From assembly GCF_007859755.1 (NCBI RefSeq), contig NZ_SJPF01000003.1, positions 930,001-994,000 on the forward strand: 64,000 nt of DNA. Reading direction: 5' to 3'. Position 1 is the first letter of the stretch. The number at the start of each line of letters is the position of its first letter. Position numbers and translations under genes: made by a program. The notes under the pieces were generated by a model that searched no databases, was not told where the DNA came from, and saw only the letters and a program-made list of their open reading frames with translations. This DNA comes from Blastopirellula retiformator (lineage in GTDB: Bacteria; Planctomycetota; Planctomycetia; Pirellulales; Pirellulaceae). Shown here piece after piece: positions 22,765-30,376 of this stretch.

Positions 22765-23280
22765 ATGATCCTCTCAGGACTACGCGAACTGCAGGTTCAT
22801 ATTCGCTGGATGATCCGCCGCGACATGGCGGAGGTGTTGCAAATTGAACGAGCCAGCTTCGAGTTTCCGTGGGGGGAAGACGATTTCATTCAATGCCTTC
22901 GTCAGCGCAATTGCATCGGCATGGTCGCTGAGCATGACGAGCGAATCGTCGGCTTCATGATCTATCAGTTGCATCGCACGCGTCTGCATGTGATGAACTT
23001 CGCCGTCGACCCGAATTGCCGCCGGATGGCGATCGGCTCGCAAATGGTCAGCAAGTTGGCCAGCAAGTTGTCGCCCCATCGCCGCTCGCAGATTTTGCTG
23101 GAGGTACGCGAGACCAATCTCGACGCCCAGCTTTTCTTCCGCAAGGAAGGATTTCGTGCGATCTCGGTTCTGCGTGATTTCTACGAAGACACGACCGAAG
23201 ACGCCTACCTGATGCAGTATCGGTTCCAGCAGCCGGTCGAGACCGAAGCCGCCTCGCCGATCGCGCGACTGGCCGGTTAG
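22765..23280 (+). CDS. rimI: GNAT acetyltransferase, RimI-like
   Basis: This 171-residue GNAT protein resembles RimI, which acetylates the N-terminus of ribosomal protein bS18 with acetyl-CoA. It has the ERASFEFPWGEDDF entry segment, the VGFMIYQ strand, the AVDPNCRRMAIGSQM acetyl-CoA loop (Arg-Arg-x-x-Ile-Gly) and LEVRETNLDAQLFFRKEGF. An AAGGAGG precedes ATG 22765. The last base triplet of the gene, its stop codon TAG, is at the same time the first three bases of a dispersed fold-back element (23278-23392). The RimI name is by motif similarity; a different GNAT substrate is possible. Confidence 0.85.
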   Translation: MILSGLRELQVHIRWMIRRDMAEVLQIERASFEFPWGEDDFIQCLRQRNCIGMVAEHDERIVGFMIYQLHRTRLHVMNFAVDPNCRRMAIGSQMVSKLASKLSPHRRSQILLEVRETNLDAQLFFRKEGFRAISVLRDFYEDTTEDAYLMQYRFQQPVETEAASPIARLAG

Positions 23281-23392
23281 AGCGTTTTTCTGATAGCAGT
23301 AGCGTTTCTGGCGTTAGTGAGGCAAGCTGGTCAACGCCGACCAGCGCGGCCGCAACCAGCCAGAACGATACAGATGGAGGAACACCGCTCTA
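23278..23392 (+). mobile_element. Fold-back element copy A (115 bp, internally deleted)
   Basis: This copy begins with TAGAGCGTTTTTCTGATAGC and ends with ...CCGCTCTA, terminal inverted repeats bounded by TA. Apart from a few substitutions it equals the 161-bp copies at 35102 and 57914. It lacks 46 bp lying between two GGTCAA direct repeats, so only one GGTCAA remains. Its two arms are imperfect inverted repeats over nearly the whole length. The first TAG is the stop codon of the preceding acetyltransferase gene. It carries no open reading frame of its own. Confidence 0.88.
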
Positions 23393-23422
23393 GTCGCCGC
23401 ATCCAGCTCCAATTCACCGATG

Positions 23423-23451
23423 AAGAGACGCATCGCCCCGGTGCGTCTCTT
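23423..23451 (+). terminator. Intrinsic terminator downstream of rimI and element A
   Basis: AAGAGACGCA and TGCGTCTCTT form a 10-bp stem around a 9-nt loop, followed by the T-rich tract CTCTTTTCTTG. It would end transcripts reading through the element. Confidence 0.8.
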
Positions 23452-23638
23452 CTCTTTTCTTGATGATCGACCTTTGGTGGGAGAGCGGCGCTGGTTGTAT
23501 GCGATTTGCCGCCCGTGGCGATTGCGCCGGTCATTGTGGGCGAAAACCCCCAATTCGCTTGGCGGCATCCCTTAGTCGTGGCGAATCTGAGCGTAGGCTA
23601 GTAGTAGGAACTGCCTGTACTTGTCTGGTCGCCGACCC

Positions 23639-24784
23639 ATGCTCCGCGTTGTCGAAATCAATGAAATCGAGGCAGTAGCGACAATCCGCGCCAATTGGCG
23701 GAAATTGTGGCTAGAGACCCCGTACGCAAACTTCTTTCAGACGCTCGATTGGCTGCGCATCTACTGGCGGCATTTTGGCCGCGACCAGAAGTTGCGCGTC
23801 CTCATCGTGCTCGAGTCAGAGCAGGTTATCGGCATCGTGCCGCTGACGGTCGTCAGTGAGTCGACCCGACTAGGAGCCGTCCGAGTTTTGACCTATCCGC
23901 TGTCGGAATGGGGAAGCTACTACGGCCCACTGGGCGTCGATCGTCAGAAGGTGCTGACCGCCGCTTGTCGCCATATCCGCGAAACGCCGCGCGACTGGGA
24001 TCTCTTCGACCTCCGCTGGATCTCGGTTGATGACCTGGAAGAGGACCAATCGTTCAGCGCCATGTCGGGCGGCGGGCTTGTTCCGCATCGCGGCGTCTGG
24101 AATGAAACGTCGCTGGTCGATCTCCCCGCCACTTGGGACAAGTATCTCGCGACCCGCAGCCCAAAGTTCCGCAGCGAAATCCGTCGCAAGAACCGTCGCC
24201 TAAGCCGCCAGGGAAGGGTGGAGATGACGCGATATCGACCCGCCGGAACCGCGGCCGGAGACGGAGATCCTCGCTGGGATCTCTTCGGCCAGGCGTACCA
24301 TATCGCCCTTTCCAGCTGGCAGGGGTCGGCCCTGACCGGCAACACGCTATCGCACCCCGACGTCAGCGGCTTTTTTCGCGAGACCCACAAGGCCGCTGCC
24401 GAACTGGGCATGTTGGATCTATGCCTGATCTACTTCGATGGTCGTCCCGCCGCTTTCTTGTACAACTATCATCGCAGCGGCGACGTCTACGGATTGCGCC
24501 GGGGCAGCATGCCGGAGACGCATGAGCTCGGCATCGGCTCGGTCGTTACGGCCATGACGATCGAAGATAGTTGCGAGCGCGGAGATCGCCTGATCGACCT
24601 GGGGGCCGGATCACTGCATGCCAAGCGACGCTGGATGACTCGCTTGGCTCCGATTGGCCACGTGACTCACTATCCATCGTTCGAGCCGAAAAGCCAGATG
24701 CTGCGGCTGACCCACTGGTGGAAAAACGGTCGTCCAATCCGCAAAGCGAATCTAACCCGGGCACAGCAGACCGTGGATTCGTAG
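23639..24784 (+). CDS. GNAT-superfamily protein of the BioF2/CelD-like (FemAB-related) type
   Basis: This 381-residue protein has the layout of PF13480-type acetyltransferases: an N-terminal NWRKLWLETPYANFFQTLDWL start, a YPLSEWGSYYGPL segment, and RSPKFRSEIRRKNRRL. Its C-terminal GNAT half has LIYFDGRPAAFLYNYHRSGDVYG, a GIGSVV loop and LIDLGAGSLHAKRRWMT. Relatives act on polysaccharide or cell-wall precursors, but the substrate here is unknown. ATG 23639 is used because homology starts there; a TTG 18 bases upstream is in frame. Its stop is only 8 bp from the end of the convergent anti-sigma gene. Confidence 0.85.
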   Translation: MLRVVEINEIEAVATIRANWRKLWLETPYANFFQTLDWLRIYWRHFGRDQKLRVLIVLESEQVIGIVPLTVVSESTRLGAVRVLTYPLSEWGSYYGPLGVDRQKVLTAACRHIRETPRDWDLFDLRWISVDDLEEDQSFSAMSGGGLVPHRGVWNETSLVDLPATWDKYLATRSPKFRSEIRRKNRRLSRQGRVEMTRYRPAGTAAGDGDPRWDLFGQAYHIALSSWQGSALTGNTLSHPDVSGFFRETHKAAAELGMLDLCLIYFDGRPAAFLYNYHRSGDVYGLRRGSMPETHELGIGSVVTAMTIEDSCERGDRLIDLGAGSLHAKRRWMTRLAPIGHVTHYPSFEPKSQMLRLTHWWKNGRPIRKANLTRAQQTVDS

Positions 24785-24792
24785 CATCGCGC

Positions 24793-25470
24793 CTACTGCG
24801 CGTGGCACGCCAGGCAGCTATTGGTCACCGCGGCAATTGCCGCCGGAGACGACTTTGTCGCCGAAGAATGGGCTGGCTGAGAGTCGGCGTCGGTACTGGG
24901 GTGATGGCACTTGCTGCAGCAGGTGAGGTCAGCCAGTGCCGGGCTCGGCAGCGTCGCAACTGCCTGGACAACCATCTCCGGCGATCGCGATCCGGGGTTG
25001 GGTTGGCAGGCCGCCGGCAACGATAGGTTGGCCAAATAACGCTGGGCGTCGAGCTTCACGTTGGCCAGTGACGGCACAGAGCCGCGAGGCGGCGTAGTCT
25101 GCGAACCCCAGAAGGTAATCGCCACCAGCAGCGCCGTCAGCACCGCCGCGACCGGAATGGCGATGTTGAGCAGCGGCGAACGGTCTGGCGTCGCCCCGAC
25201 CGACTGGTTGGTCCAATTGACTTCGGCGTTGCGCCAGAAATCTCCGTCGACTTGCGGCAACTGGTCCGCTTCGGCCGGTAACGTTTCGGCCAGTTGGCTG
25301 GTGGCCGGGCCGAGCGCTTCGGCCAGACGCCGGCAGTCGTGGCAGCAGTGGAGATGCCGCTCGACGGAGTCGTCAACTTCCGCGTCGCCGGTCGGAAATG
25401 GCGCTCGGGTGAGGATCTCGAAAACCTCGTCGCAGGTCGCCAGGCGGAGGGTATTCGAACGGCTATTCAT
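24793..25470 (-). CDS. Membrane anti-sigma factor with zinc-finger-like N-terminus and two CXXCH motifs
   Basis: The 225-residue product has a ZAS-like H39-x3-C43-x2-C46 motif, then a single hydrophobic segment (LNIAIPVAAVLTALLVAITFWG, about 110-131). The exported part has two candidate heme-attachment motifs: C185-S-K-C188-H189 and, at the very C-terminus, C219-L-A-C222-H223. Its ATG overlaps the last 8 bases of the sigma-factor gene, the classic arrangement of a cognate pair. The standard role is to hold the sigma factor at the membrane. A diheme-type exported end suggests redox control, but this is inferred and no heme binding is shown. Confidence 0.85.
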   Translation of the reverse strand: MNSRSNTLRLATCDEVFEILTRAPFPTGDAEVDDSVERHLHCCHDCRRLAEALGPATSQLAETLPAEADQLPQVDGDFWRNAEVNWTNQSVGATPDRSPLLNIAIPVAAVLTALLVAITFWGSQTTPPRGSVPSLANVKLDAQRYLANLSLPAACQPNPGSRSPEMVVQAVATLPSPALADLTCCSKCHHPSTDADSQPAHSSATKSSPAAIAAVTNSCLACHAQ

Positions 25471-26071
25471 GGGTGGGCTCTCCAGCCGGGCCGGCGTCAA
25501 TCGCGGCGGCCGTCAGCAGCTCGGTCAAACGAATCATTCCCTTACGAACGCGGGCCTTGGCGGCCGGCAAACTGCATCCGAGCGAGTCGGCTATCTCTTG
25601 AAATTTCATCTGGCCAAAGAACCGCAAACGGACCGCCTCGGCCTGCGACGGCGTTAAATCGGACAGCAATTGGCGGACATGTTTGCGACGCTCGGCCAAG
25701 ATCATCGCCGCAAGGGGATCGGCGGCCGTTTCATCGGCCTGCGAAGCGATCAGCGGCGGGTCACCCCATTCGTGCTCAGCCCGCCGGGCGCTCTTCTGGT
25801 GCAGCCGATTACAGTTGTTGATCAGAATCGTCCAGAGCCACGTCCGAAAGCTGTAGCGTGAGTCGTACGTGTCGAGCCACCGAAAGGCGTTCAAGAACGT
25901 CTGCTGGACGGCGTCTTCCGCTTCTTGCTGGCGTCCGAGTCGGCTCATCGCCAGACGCAGCAGCGGAGTCTGGTACCGTCGGACGATTTCGGCAAATTTT
26001 TCCCGCTGACCGGACAAAACGGCGGTCAGCAATTCGCCGTCGGTCGGTGGTCGGTCAGGCGTCGTAGTCAT
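25463..26071 (-). CDS. ECF-type RNA polymerase sigma factor
   Basis: The 202-residue product contains region 2 (LLRLAMSRLGRQQEAEDAVQQTFLNAFRWLDTY, with FRTWLWTILINNCNR) and region 4 (LTPSQAEAVRLRFFGQMKFQEIADSLGCSLPAAKARVRKG). It directs RNA polymerase to a specific regulon. ATG 26071 is chosen since the conserved sequence begins there; the upstream extension has no homology. Its end overlaps the start of the anti-sigma gene by 8 bp. Divergent from it, about 200 bp away, is the first DUF1559 gene, a possible target. Confidence 0.93.
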   Translation of the reverse strand: MTTTPDRPPTDGELLTAVLSGQREKFAEIVRRYQTPLLRLAMSRLGRQQEAEDAVQQTFLNAFRWLDTYDSRYSFRTWLWTILINNCNRLHQKSARRAEHEWGDPPLIASQADETAADPLAAMILAERRKHVRQLLSDLTPSQAEAVRLRFFGQMKFQEIADSLGCSLPAAKARVRKGMIRLTELLTAAAIDAGPAGEPTHE

Positions 26072-26280
26072 GCGGCGGGATGGCGATAGGTGGGATTCTC
26101 GGGCCAGAGCTGACCGTCTATCTAGGGATAGCGCCCTGCGAGCCCGATGGATACCTTTTATTGTTTCTCCTCTGGTAGTTTTCAGCAATCCAGACCCCTC
26201 CAAGAAATAGTTTTCTTCCCCTCTGCTGTGTGGTATGATTTCTGGCGTTAATACCTTATCTCGCCGCTAGGAAATGATTT

Positions 26281-27039
26281 ATGTCGCGATTGGTCTCGTC
26301 CCGTCTCGTTCGTCGCTCTGGAAAATCGGCCTTGCCGGTGGTCATTATCGTGCTGGTCGTCGTGCTCGTCGTGCTGCTGATGTGCGGTGGAGTTTTGGTC
26401 GCGCTGCTGCTTCCGGCGGTTCAGCAGGCCCGGGCCGCCGCGCGGCGGATGTCGTCGATGAACAACATGAAACAGATTGGCTTGGCGCTGCACAACTATC
26501 ACGATACCTACGGCACGCTTCCGGCCTCGGCTATCAATGACAAGAATGGGGAGCCGATGCACTCGTGGCGGGTTTTGATTCTGCCTTTCCTGGGCTACCC
26601 GCAGATCTACAGCCAATATGATTTCAACGAACCGTGGGACAGTCCCAGCAACCGCCTGCTGTTGTCGCAGATCCCGGACGTCTATATCGATCCTACGGTT
26701 GAGAGCCCTGGGGAGGGGGGGACGTCCTACCAAGCCGTAATCAGCGACGCCACGGCGATGAATCCCGAGCGGGGCAGCAAGTTTCGCGAGGTTACAGACG
26801 GCATTTCCAACACGATCCTGGTGGTTGAAAACACCGGCGTCATGGTTCCGTGGCTGCAGCCTTCTGATACGAGCGTGGAAGATTTTGCGCAAGGCATACC
26901 GTTCAAACATGGTCTCGTCGGCGGTACGCAAGTCTTGTTGGGGGATGGTGCGGTCAGATTCATGGGGGAAACGACCGATCCGGAGACGCTAAAGGGAATG
27001 TCGACGCGCGACGGTAGAGAGGCGGTGGGAGCTTATTAA
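26281..27039 (+). CDS. DUF1559-family pilin-like (type II pseudopilin) protein
   Basis: The 252-residue product has a strongly hydrophobic N-terminal helix ([43 protein letters not shown]). The DUF1559 signature follows: [57 protein letters not shown] and the closing [13 protein letters not shown]1559 proteins are massively expanded in planctomycetes; their function is unproven. It starts at ATG 26281, opposite the sigma/anti-sigma pair. A second, headless DUF1559 module follows in the same frame after its stop codon. Confidence 0.93.
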   Translation: MSRLVSSRLVRRSGKSALPVVIIVLVVVLVVLLMCGGVLVALLLPAVQQARAAARRMSSMNNMKQIGLALHNYHDTYGTLPASAINDKNGEPMHSWRVLILPFLGYPQIYSQYDFNEPWDSPSNRLLLSQIPDVYIDPTVESPGEGGTSYQAVISDATAMNPERGSKFREVTDGISNTILVVENTGVMVPWLQPSDTSVEDFAQGIPFKHGLVGGTQVLLGDGAVRFMGETTDPETLKGMSTRDGREAVGAY

Positions 27040-27620
27040 CGCCGATCGGCGACGGGGAGGCGCGGGCGTCTCAAGGTGATCGGTCTCGCCCTGCACAATT
27101 ACCACGATACCTATGGCGAGCTTCCCGCTCCGTACATCGCGGATGAAAACGGCAAGCCGATGCATTCGTGGCGGATGCTGATTTTGCCGTTTGAGGGAAA
27201 CCTGTACGACCAGTACGATTTCGATGAACCGTGGGATGGCTCCAACAATCGCTTGTTGATGTCGCAGCGGCCAGACGCCTACTCGAATCCCCGTATCGAC
27301 GACAAAGGTGGCGAGACGACCACCTATCAGGTGATCGCCGGACCTGGCGCCCTGCTTGATCCAGTGGCGACCTCACGCAAGTTTGCCGATGCAGCCGATG
27401 GATTGGACGCGACGGCAATTGTTGCTGAAAACTTCGGTAAACCGGTCATCTGGACCGAGCCAGACGACCTAACCCCGCAACAGTTTCTAGCGGGAGAATT
27501 GATGGAGAACGCCCCGACGCCAAGGCGTGGGTGATGATGGGAGATACTTCGATGGAGTTGATTGATACGGATGACGTGAAATCTGCGAAACCGTGGATGA
27601 CGCGTGACGCCGGGGATTAG
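27040..27620 (+). pseudogene. Degenerate DUF1559 copy without pilin-like N-terminus, frameshifted at its end
   Basis: After the stop of the first gene (27037-27039) the same frame continues into [31 protein letters not shown] and YDFDEPWDGSNNR, a DUF1559 body lacking the hydrophobic N-terminal helix. The frame ends in ENAPTPRRG-stop at 27534. In another frame, from 27516, the family's true end is readable: AWVMMGDTSMELID ... MTRDAGD-stop at 27620, matching the [10 protein letters not shown] ... TRDGRE end of the first gene. Loss of one base near the CCCC at 27512-27515 explains this. A GTG at 27076 could start a 152-residue remnant. It looks like a decaying tandem duplicate. Confidence 0.8.
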
Positions 27621-27676
27621 ATCGGGCAGTTACTGAACAGTTGAGGCGAAATATCATAGATGGGAGTCTTACATTG

Positions 27677-28348
27677 ATGCGTCATGTCCTGGTGGTCAAG
27701 GCTCGGCGCGGACGCGCGGTGCTTCCGATCGTGCTCGGAATTGTTGTTGTCGGGTTGTTGTTTTGCGGCGGTGCGGGCTATTTGTGGGAAAGATCGGTGT
27801 GGCAAGCCCGCGAGGCTGTGTCGCGAAACAATTTGAAATCGATTGCAATCGCACTCAGTGACTATCACGGCAAGTATGGCGAGTTTCCGCCGGCGTACGT
27901 TGCCGATGCAGAGGGGAAACCGATGCACTCGTGGCGCACGTTGTTGCTTCCGTTCTTGTTCCAAGGATATCTGTACGACGAGTACGATTGGGAGCAGCCA
28001 TGGAATAGCACTCAGAACAAGTCGCTTTGCGAGATGCCCCTCTTCAGCTACGAAGATCCGCTGCGCGGTTTCAACGACGATTCGCTGACGACTTATAAGA
28101 TGATCGTTTCCGATCCGCCTGCTTCGGAGCCAAACGCCGTCGCCATGGTGGTCGCTGACTACAGCAATCCGGTTCCTTGGTATCAGCCGGAAGATATTTT
28201 GGCGAACGACTTCGTCAACGGCAAGATGTTTGAAAACGCCCCCTACCCGCGGGTCATGGTCGTGCTGGCCAACGGGGACGTCGAGATCACTCAGCTTGAG
28301 GACAAGCGGCAGCGAAATGACTGGTTGCCCAAACCTGTTGAGGACTAG
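27677..28348 (+). CDS. DUF1559-family-like protein, third tandem unit
   Basis: The 223-residue product has an N-terminal hydrophobic helix (AVLPIVLGIVVVGLLFCGGAGYL). It is followed by divergent DUF1559 blocks: RNNLKSIAIALSDYHGKYGEFPPAYVADAEGKPMHSWRTLLLPF, YDEYDWEQPWNSTQN and MVVADYSNPVPWYQPEDI. It ends VMVVLANGDVEITQLE, the equivalent of the LLGDGAVRF end of the first unit. A GGGAG lies about 10 nt before ATG 27677; TTG 27674 is an alternative. It is intact, unlike the middle unit. Confidence 0.85.
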   Translation: MRHVLVVKARRGRAVLPIVLGIVVVGLLFCGGAGYLWERSVWQAREAVSRNNLKSIAIALSDYHGKYGEFPPAYVADAEGKPMHSWRTLLLPFLFQGYLYDEYDWEQPWNSTQNKSLCEMPLFSYEDPLRGFNDDSLTTYKMIVSDPPASEPNAVAMVVADYSNPVPWYQPEDILANDFVNGKMFENAPYPRVMVVLANGDVEITQLEDKRQRNDWLPKPVED

Positions 28349-28389
28349 CAAGTCTTACACCGTAGCGGCTGTCTGATCGAAGGCGGCCG

Positions 28390-28818
28390 CTAGCTCTTCT
28401 TCTCGGGCCGCAGCACCAACACCGGGCAGTGCGCCAACCGAACGACGCGGTCAGCGACCGAGCCAAGCAACACCCGCAGGATGCCGCTGCGTCCGTGGGA
28501 CGGCATGATAATCAGTTTGGCGTCGACCTGATCGGCGTACTCGGTAATCTGGTGGCCGGCGTCGCCAAAGAGGACCCGGATTGTGACCTCGGCGCCAAGC
28601 TCTTTAGTGATCGCGTCAGTGGCGTGTTTGGTGCGGGTCGCATGATCGACCGTGTTCCACATTTCGCCAGGTTCGGCGGGGGACAACTCTCCCAGCACAT
28701 GGACGACGTGGACTCCGCTGGGATCGCCCAGCAGACCAATGGCCCGGCCTACCGCTTCCTTCGATTCCGCGGAAAAGTCATACGGCACAACAATCGGCGG
28801 GTGTGTGAGCCAGGTCAT
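28390..28818 (-). CDS. Universal stress protein (UspA family)
   Basis: The 142-residue product has the UspA fold: VVPYDFSAESKEAV at the start and an ATP-binding-type signature near the end (MPSHGRSGILRVLLGSVADRVVRLAHCPVLVL, that is G-x2-G-x9-GS). An AGGAGCTTCTC precedes the ATG at 28818. Proteins of this type bind ATP and are induced in stationary phase or stress. It is monocistronic and convergent with the DUF1559 genes. Confidence 0.93.
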   Translation of the reverse strand: MTWLTHPPIVVPYDFSAESKEAVGRAIGLLGDPSGVHVVHVLGELSPAEPGEMWNTVDHATRTKHATDAITKELGAEVTIRVLFGDAGHQITEYADQVDAKLIIMPSHGRSGILRVLLGSVADRVVRLAHCPVLVLRPEKKS

Positions 28819-28892
28819 GAGAAGCTCCTTGATGCGTCCAGCAAAGTAATATCCCTCACCTAGATTTTACCCCGAAGTAGGCGCAGAAAAAA

Positions 28893-28919
28893 AGCCGGCG
28901 TCCGGAAAAGACGCCGGCT
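28893..28919 (-). terminator. Intrinsic terminator of the DUF1549-DUF1501 operon
   Basis: AGCCGGCGTC and GACGCCGGCT form a perfect 10-bp stem with a 7-nt loop. Read on the minus strand it is followed by a run of seven T. It lies about 115 bases after the DUF1501 stop. Confidence 0.92.
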
Positions 28920-29035
28920 GGTTGCAAATTGCAATGCTGGCTCGTGGGGCGTTTTTGCAGCGCCATCCGTCCATGTGCGCTTGCAGCCGAAGGTTTTCGT
29001 CGGAAAACGATCGGCCGCGTGCTTCCGTAGTGTGG

Positions 29036-30301
29036 CTAGCTGACCAATTCCTTGATCACCTTACCGCCGTTGGCGATTTTCATCGGACGGCCGTTCTTGC
29101 TTGTGAAGGTCGTTTCGAGTGAAATGCCCATCGCTCGGCACACGGTCGCCATCAGGTCTTCGGCCGAGTATGGTTCGGTCTCGACGCGGGTACCGTCGGC
29201 GCTCGTTTCGCCAACCGCGATGCCGCCGTTGATGCCGCCGCCGCCGACGACGGTGCTCCAGCTGCGGGCCCAGTGGTCACGGCCGGTGTTGCCGTTGATC
29301 CGCGGGGTGCGGCTGAATTCGCCCATCCAGACGATGGTGGTGTCTTGCAGCAGACCGCGCTGTTCGAGGTCGGTCACCAGGGCCGACATCGCCTGGTCCA
29401 TGACCGGCAGCTTGTTGTCGGACAAGGTGTTGAAGATGTTGGCGTGGTTGTCCCAGCCGCCCAGATCGACTTCGATGAATGGCACGCCCGCTTCGACGAG
29501 ACGACGAGCGAGCAAGCAACCCTGGCCGAAGCCGTTGGCGCCGTACATCTCTTTCATCGCGTCGGGCTCTTCGTTGACGCGGAAGGCCTTCATCTGCTCG
29601 CTGGTCATCAGGTTGACCGTCTTGTTCAAGATCTTGGCGTGATCTTCGGCGGCCGGCCCACGACGTTGGCTGATGAAACCATTCTCGACCAGCTTCAGCA
29701 TCTCGAGACGCTTGCCGAGCGTTTGGTCGCTCATGCCTTGCATCTTCAGATTGCGAACCTGACCGTTGCTGCTGACGGTGAACGGCGCCCAAGTCATGCC
29801 CAGGAAGCCCGGCCCCACGCTACCGCCGCCGACCGAAACGAACGGCGGGATTTCCAAGTAAGGACGTTGGTCGAACAGCTCGTGAGCGATGACCGAACCG
29901 TAGCCTGGGTGCTCGATGTTCGGGTTCGGGACGTAACCGGTGTGCATGTAGTAGCGACCGCGGCCGTGATCGGCTTCGCGGGTGCTCATCGAGCGAACGA
30001 CCGACAGGTTGTTCATGACCTTGGCGGTCTTCGGCATGTGCTCGGTGATCTGCAGATCGCCGGCGGTCGAAATCGGACGGAACGGACCGCCGGTGGTTTG
30101 GCCCGGCTTGAGGTCCCAGATATCCATGGTGCTTGGCCCGCCACCCATCCAAAGCAAGATGCAGCTCTTGCCGCGGCTGGTGAGATCCGCGGCGTGAGCG
30201 CGGATCGATTGGCCCATCATCATCGCCGGAGCGACCATGGCCGAAGCGCCCGCCATATGCTTCATAAAGTGACGACGCGACATCCCGGTGGGAATGGACA
30301 T
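29036..30301 (-). CDS. DUF1501 protein with twin-arginine-type signal
   Basis: This 421-residue protein starts at ATG 30301 with MSIPTGMSRRHFMKHM, a twin-arginine-like export signal, followed by the sulfatase-like DUF1501 body. Blocks include LLWMGGGPSTMDIWDLKPG, MNNLSVVRSM, GWDNHANIFNTL, VWMGEFSRTPRINGNTGRDHW and MGISLETTFTSKNGRPM. DUF1501 proteins are secreted and nearly always paired with DUF1549/DUF1553 cytochrome-like proteins in planctomycetes, as here. The exact reaction is unknown. It is the second gene of the operon, 75 bp after the DUF1549 gene. Confidence 0.95.
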   Translation of the reverse strand: MSIPTGMSRRHFMKHMAGASAMVAPAMMMGQSIRAHAADLTSRGKSCILLWMGGGPSTMDIWDLKPGQTTGGPFRPISTAGDLQITEHMPKTAKVMNNLSVVRSMSTREADHGRGRYYMHTGYVPNPNIEHPGYGSVIAHELFDQRPYLEIPPFVSVGGGSVGPGFLGMTWAPFTVSSNGQVRNLKMQGMSDQTLGKRLEMLKLVENGFISQRRGPAAEDHAKILNKTVNLMTSEQMKAFRVNEEPDAMKEMYGANGFGQGCLLARRLVEAGVPFIEVDLGGWDNHANIFNTLSDNKLPVMDQAMSALVTDLEQRGLLQDTTIVWMGEFSRTPRINGNTGRDHWARSWSTVVGGGGINGGIAVGETSADGTRVETEPYSAEDLMATVCRAMGISLETTFTSKNGRPMKIANGGKVIKELVS

Positions 30302-30376
30302 GTGTATTACCTTTACTGAATTCGCATTGTTAGCTAGGAATGTATCGGAAAAGCGAGGGCATCGGCCCACTCGCCT

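Noticed and set aside
23314-23568. 84-residue minus-strand frame over fold-back element A
   Set aside because: It lies across the element and terminator and has no homologous frame in copies B and C.
29273-30319. 348-residue open frame on the plus strand
   Set aside because: It is antisense to the well-supported DUF1501 gene; long shadow frames are expected in GC-rich genes and its translation is Val/His/Arg-rich with no recognisable domain.
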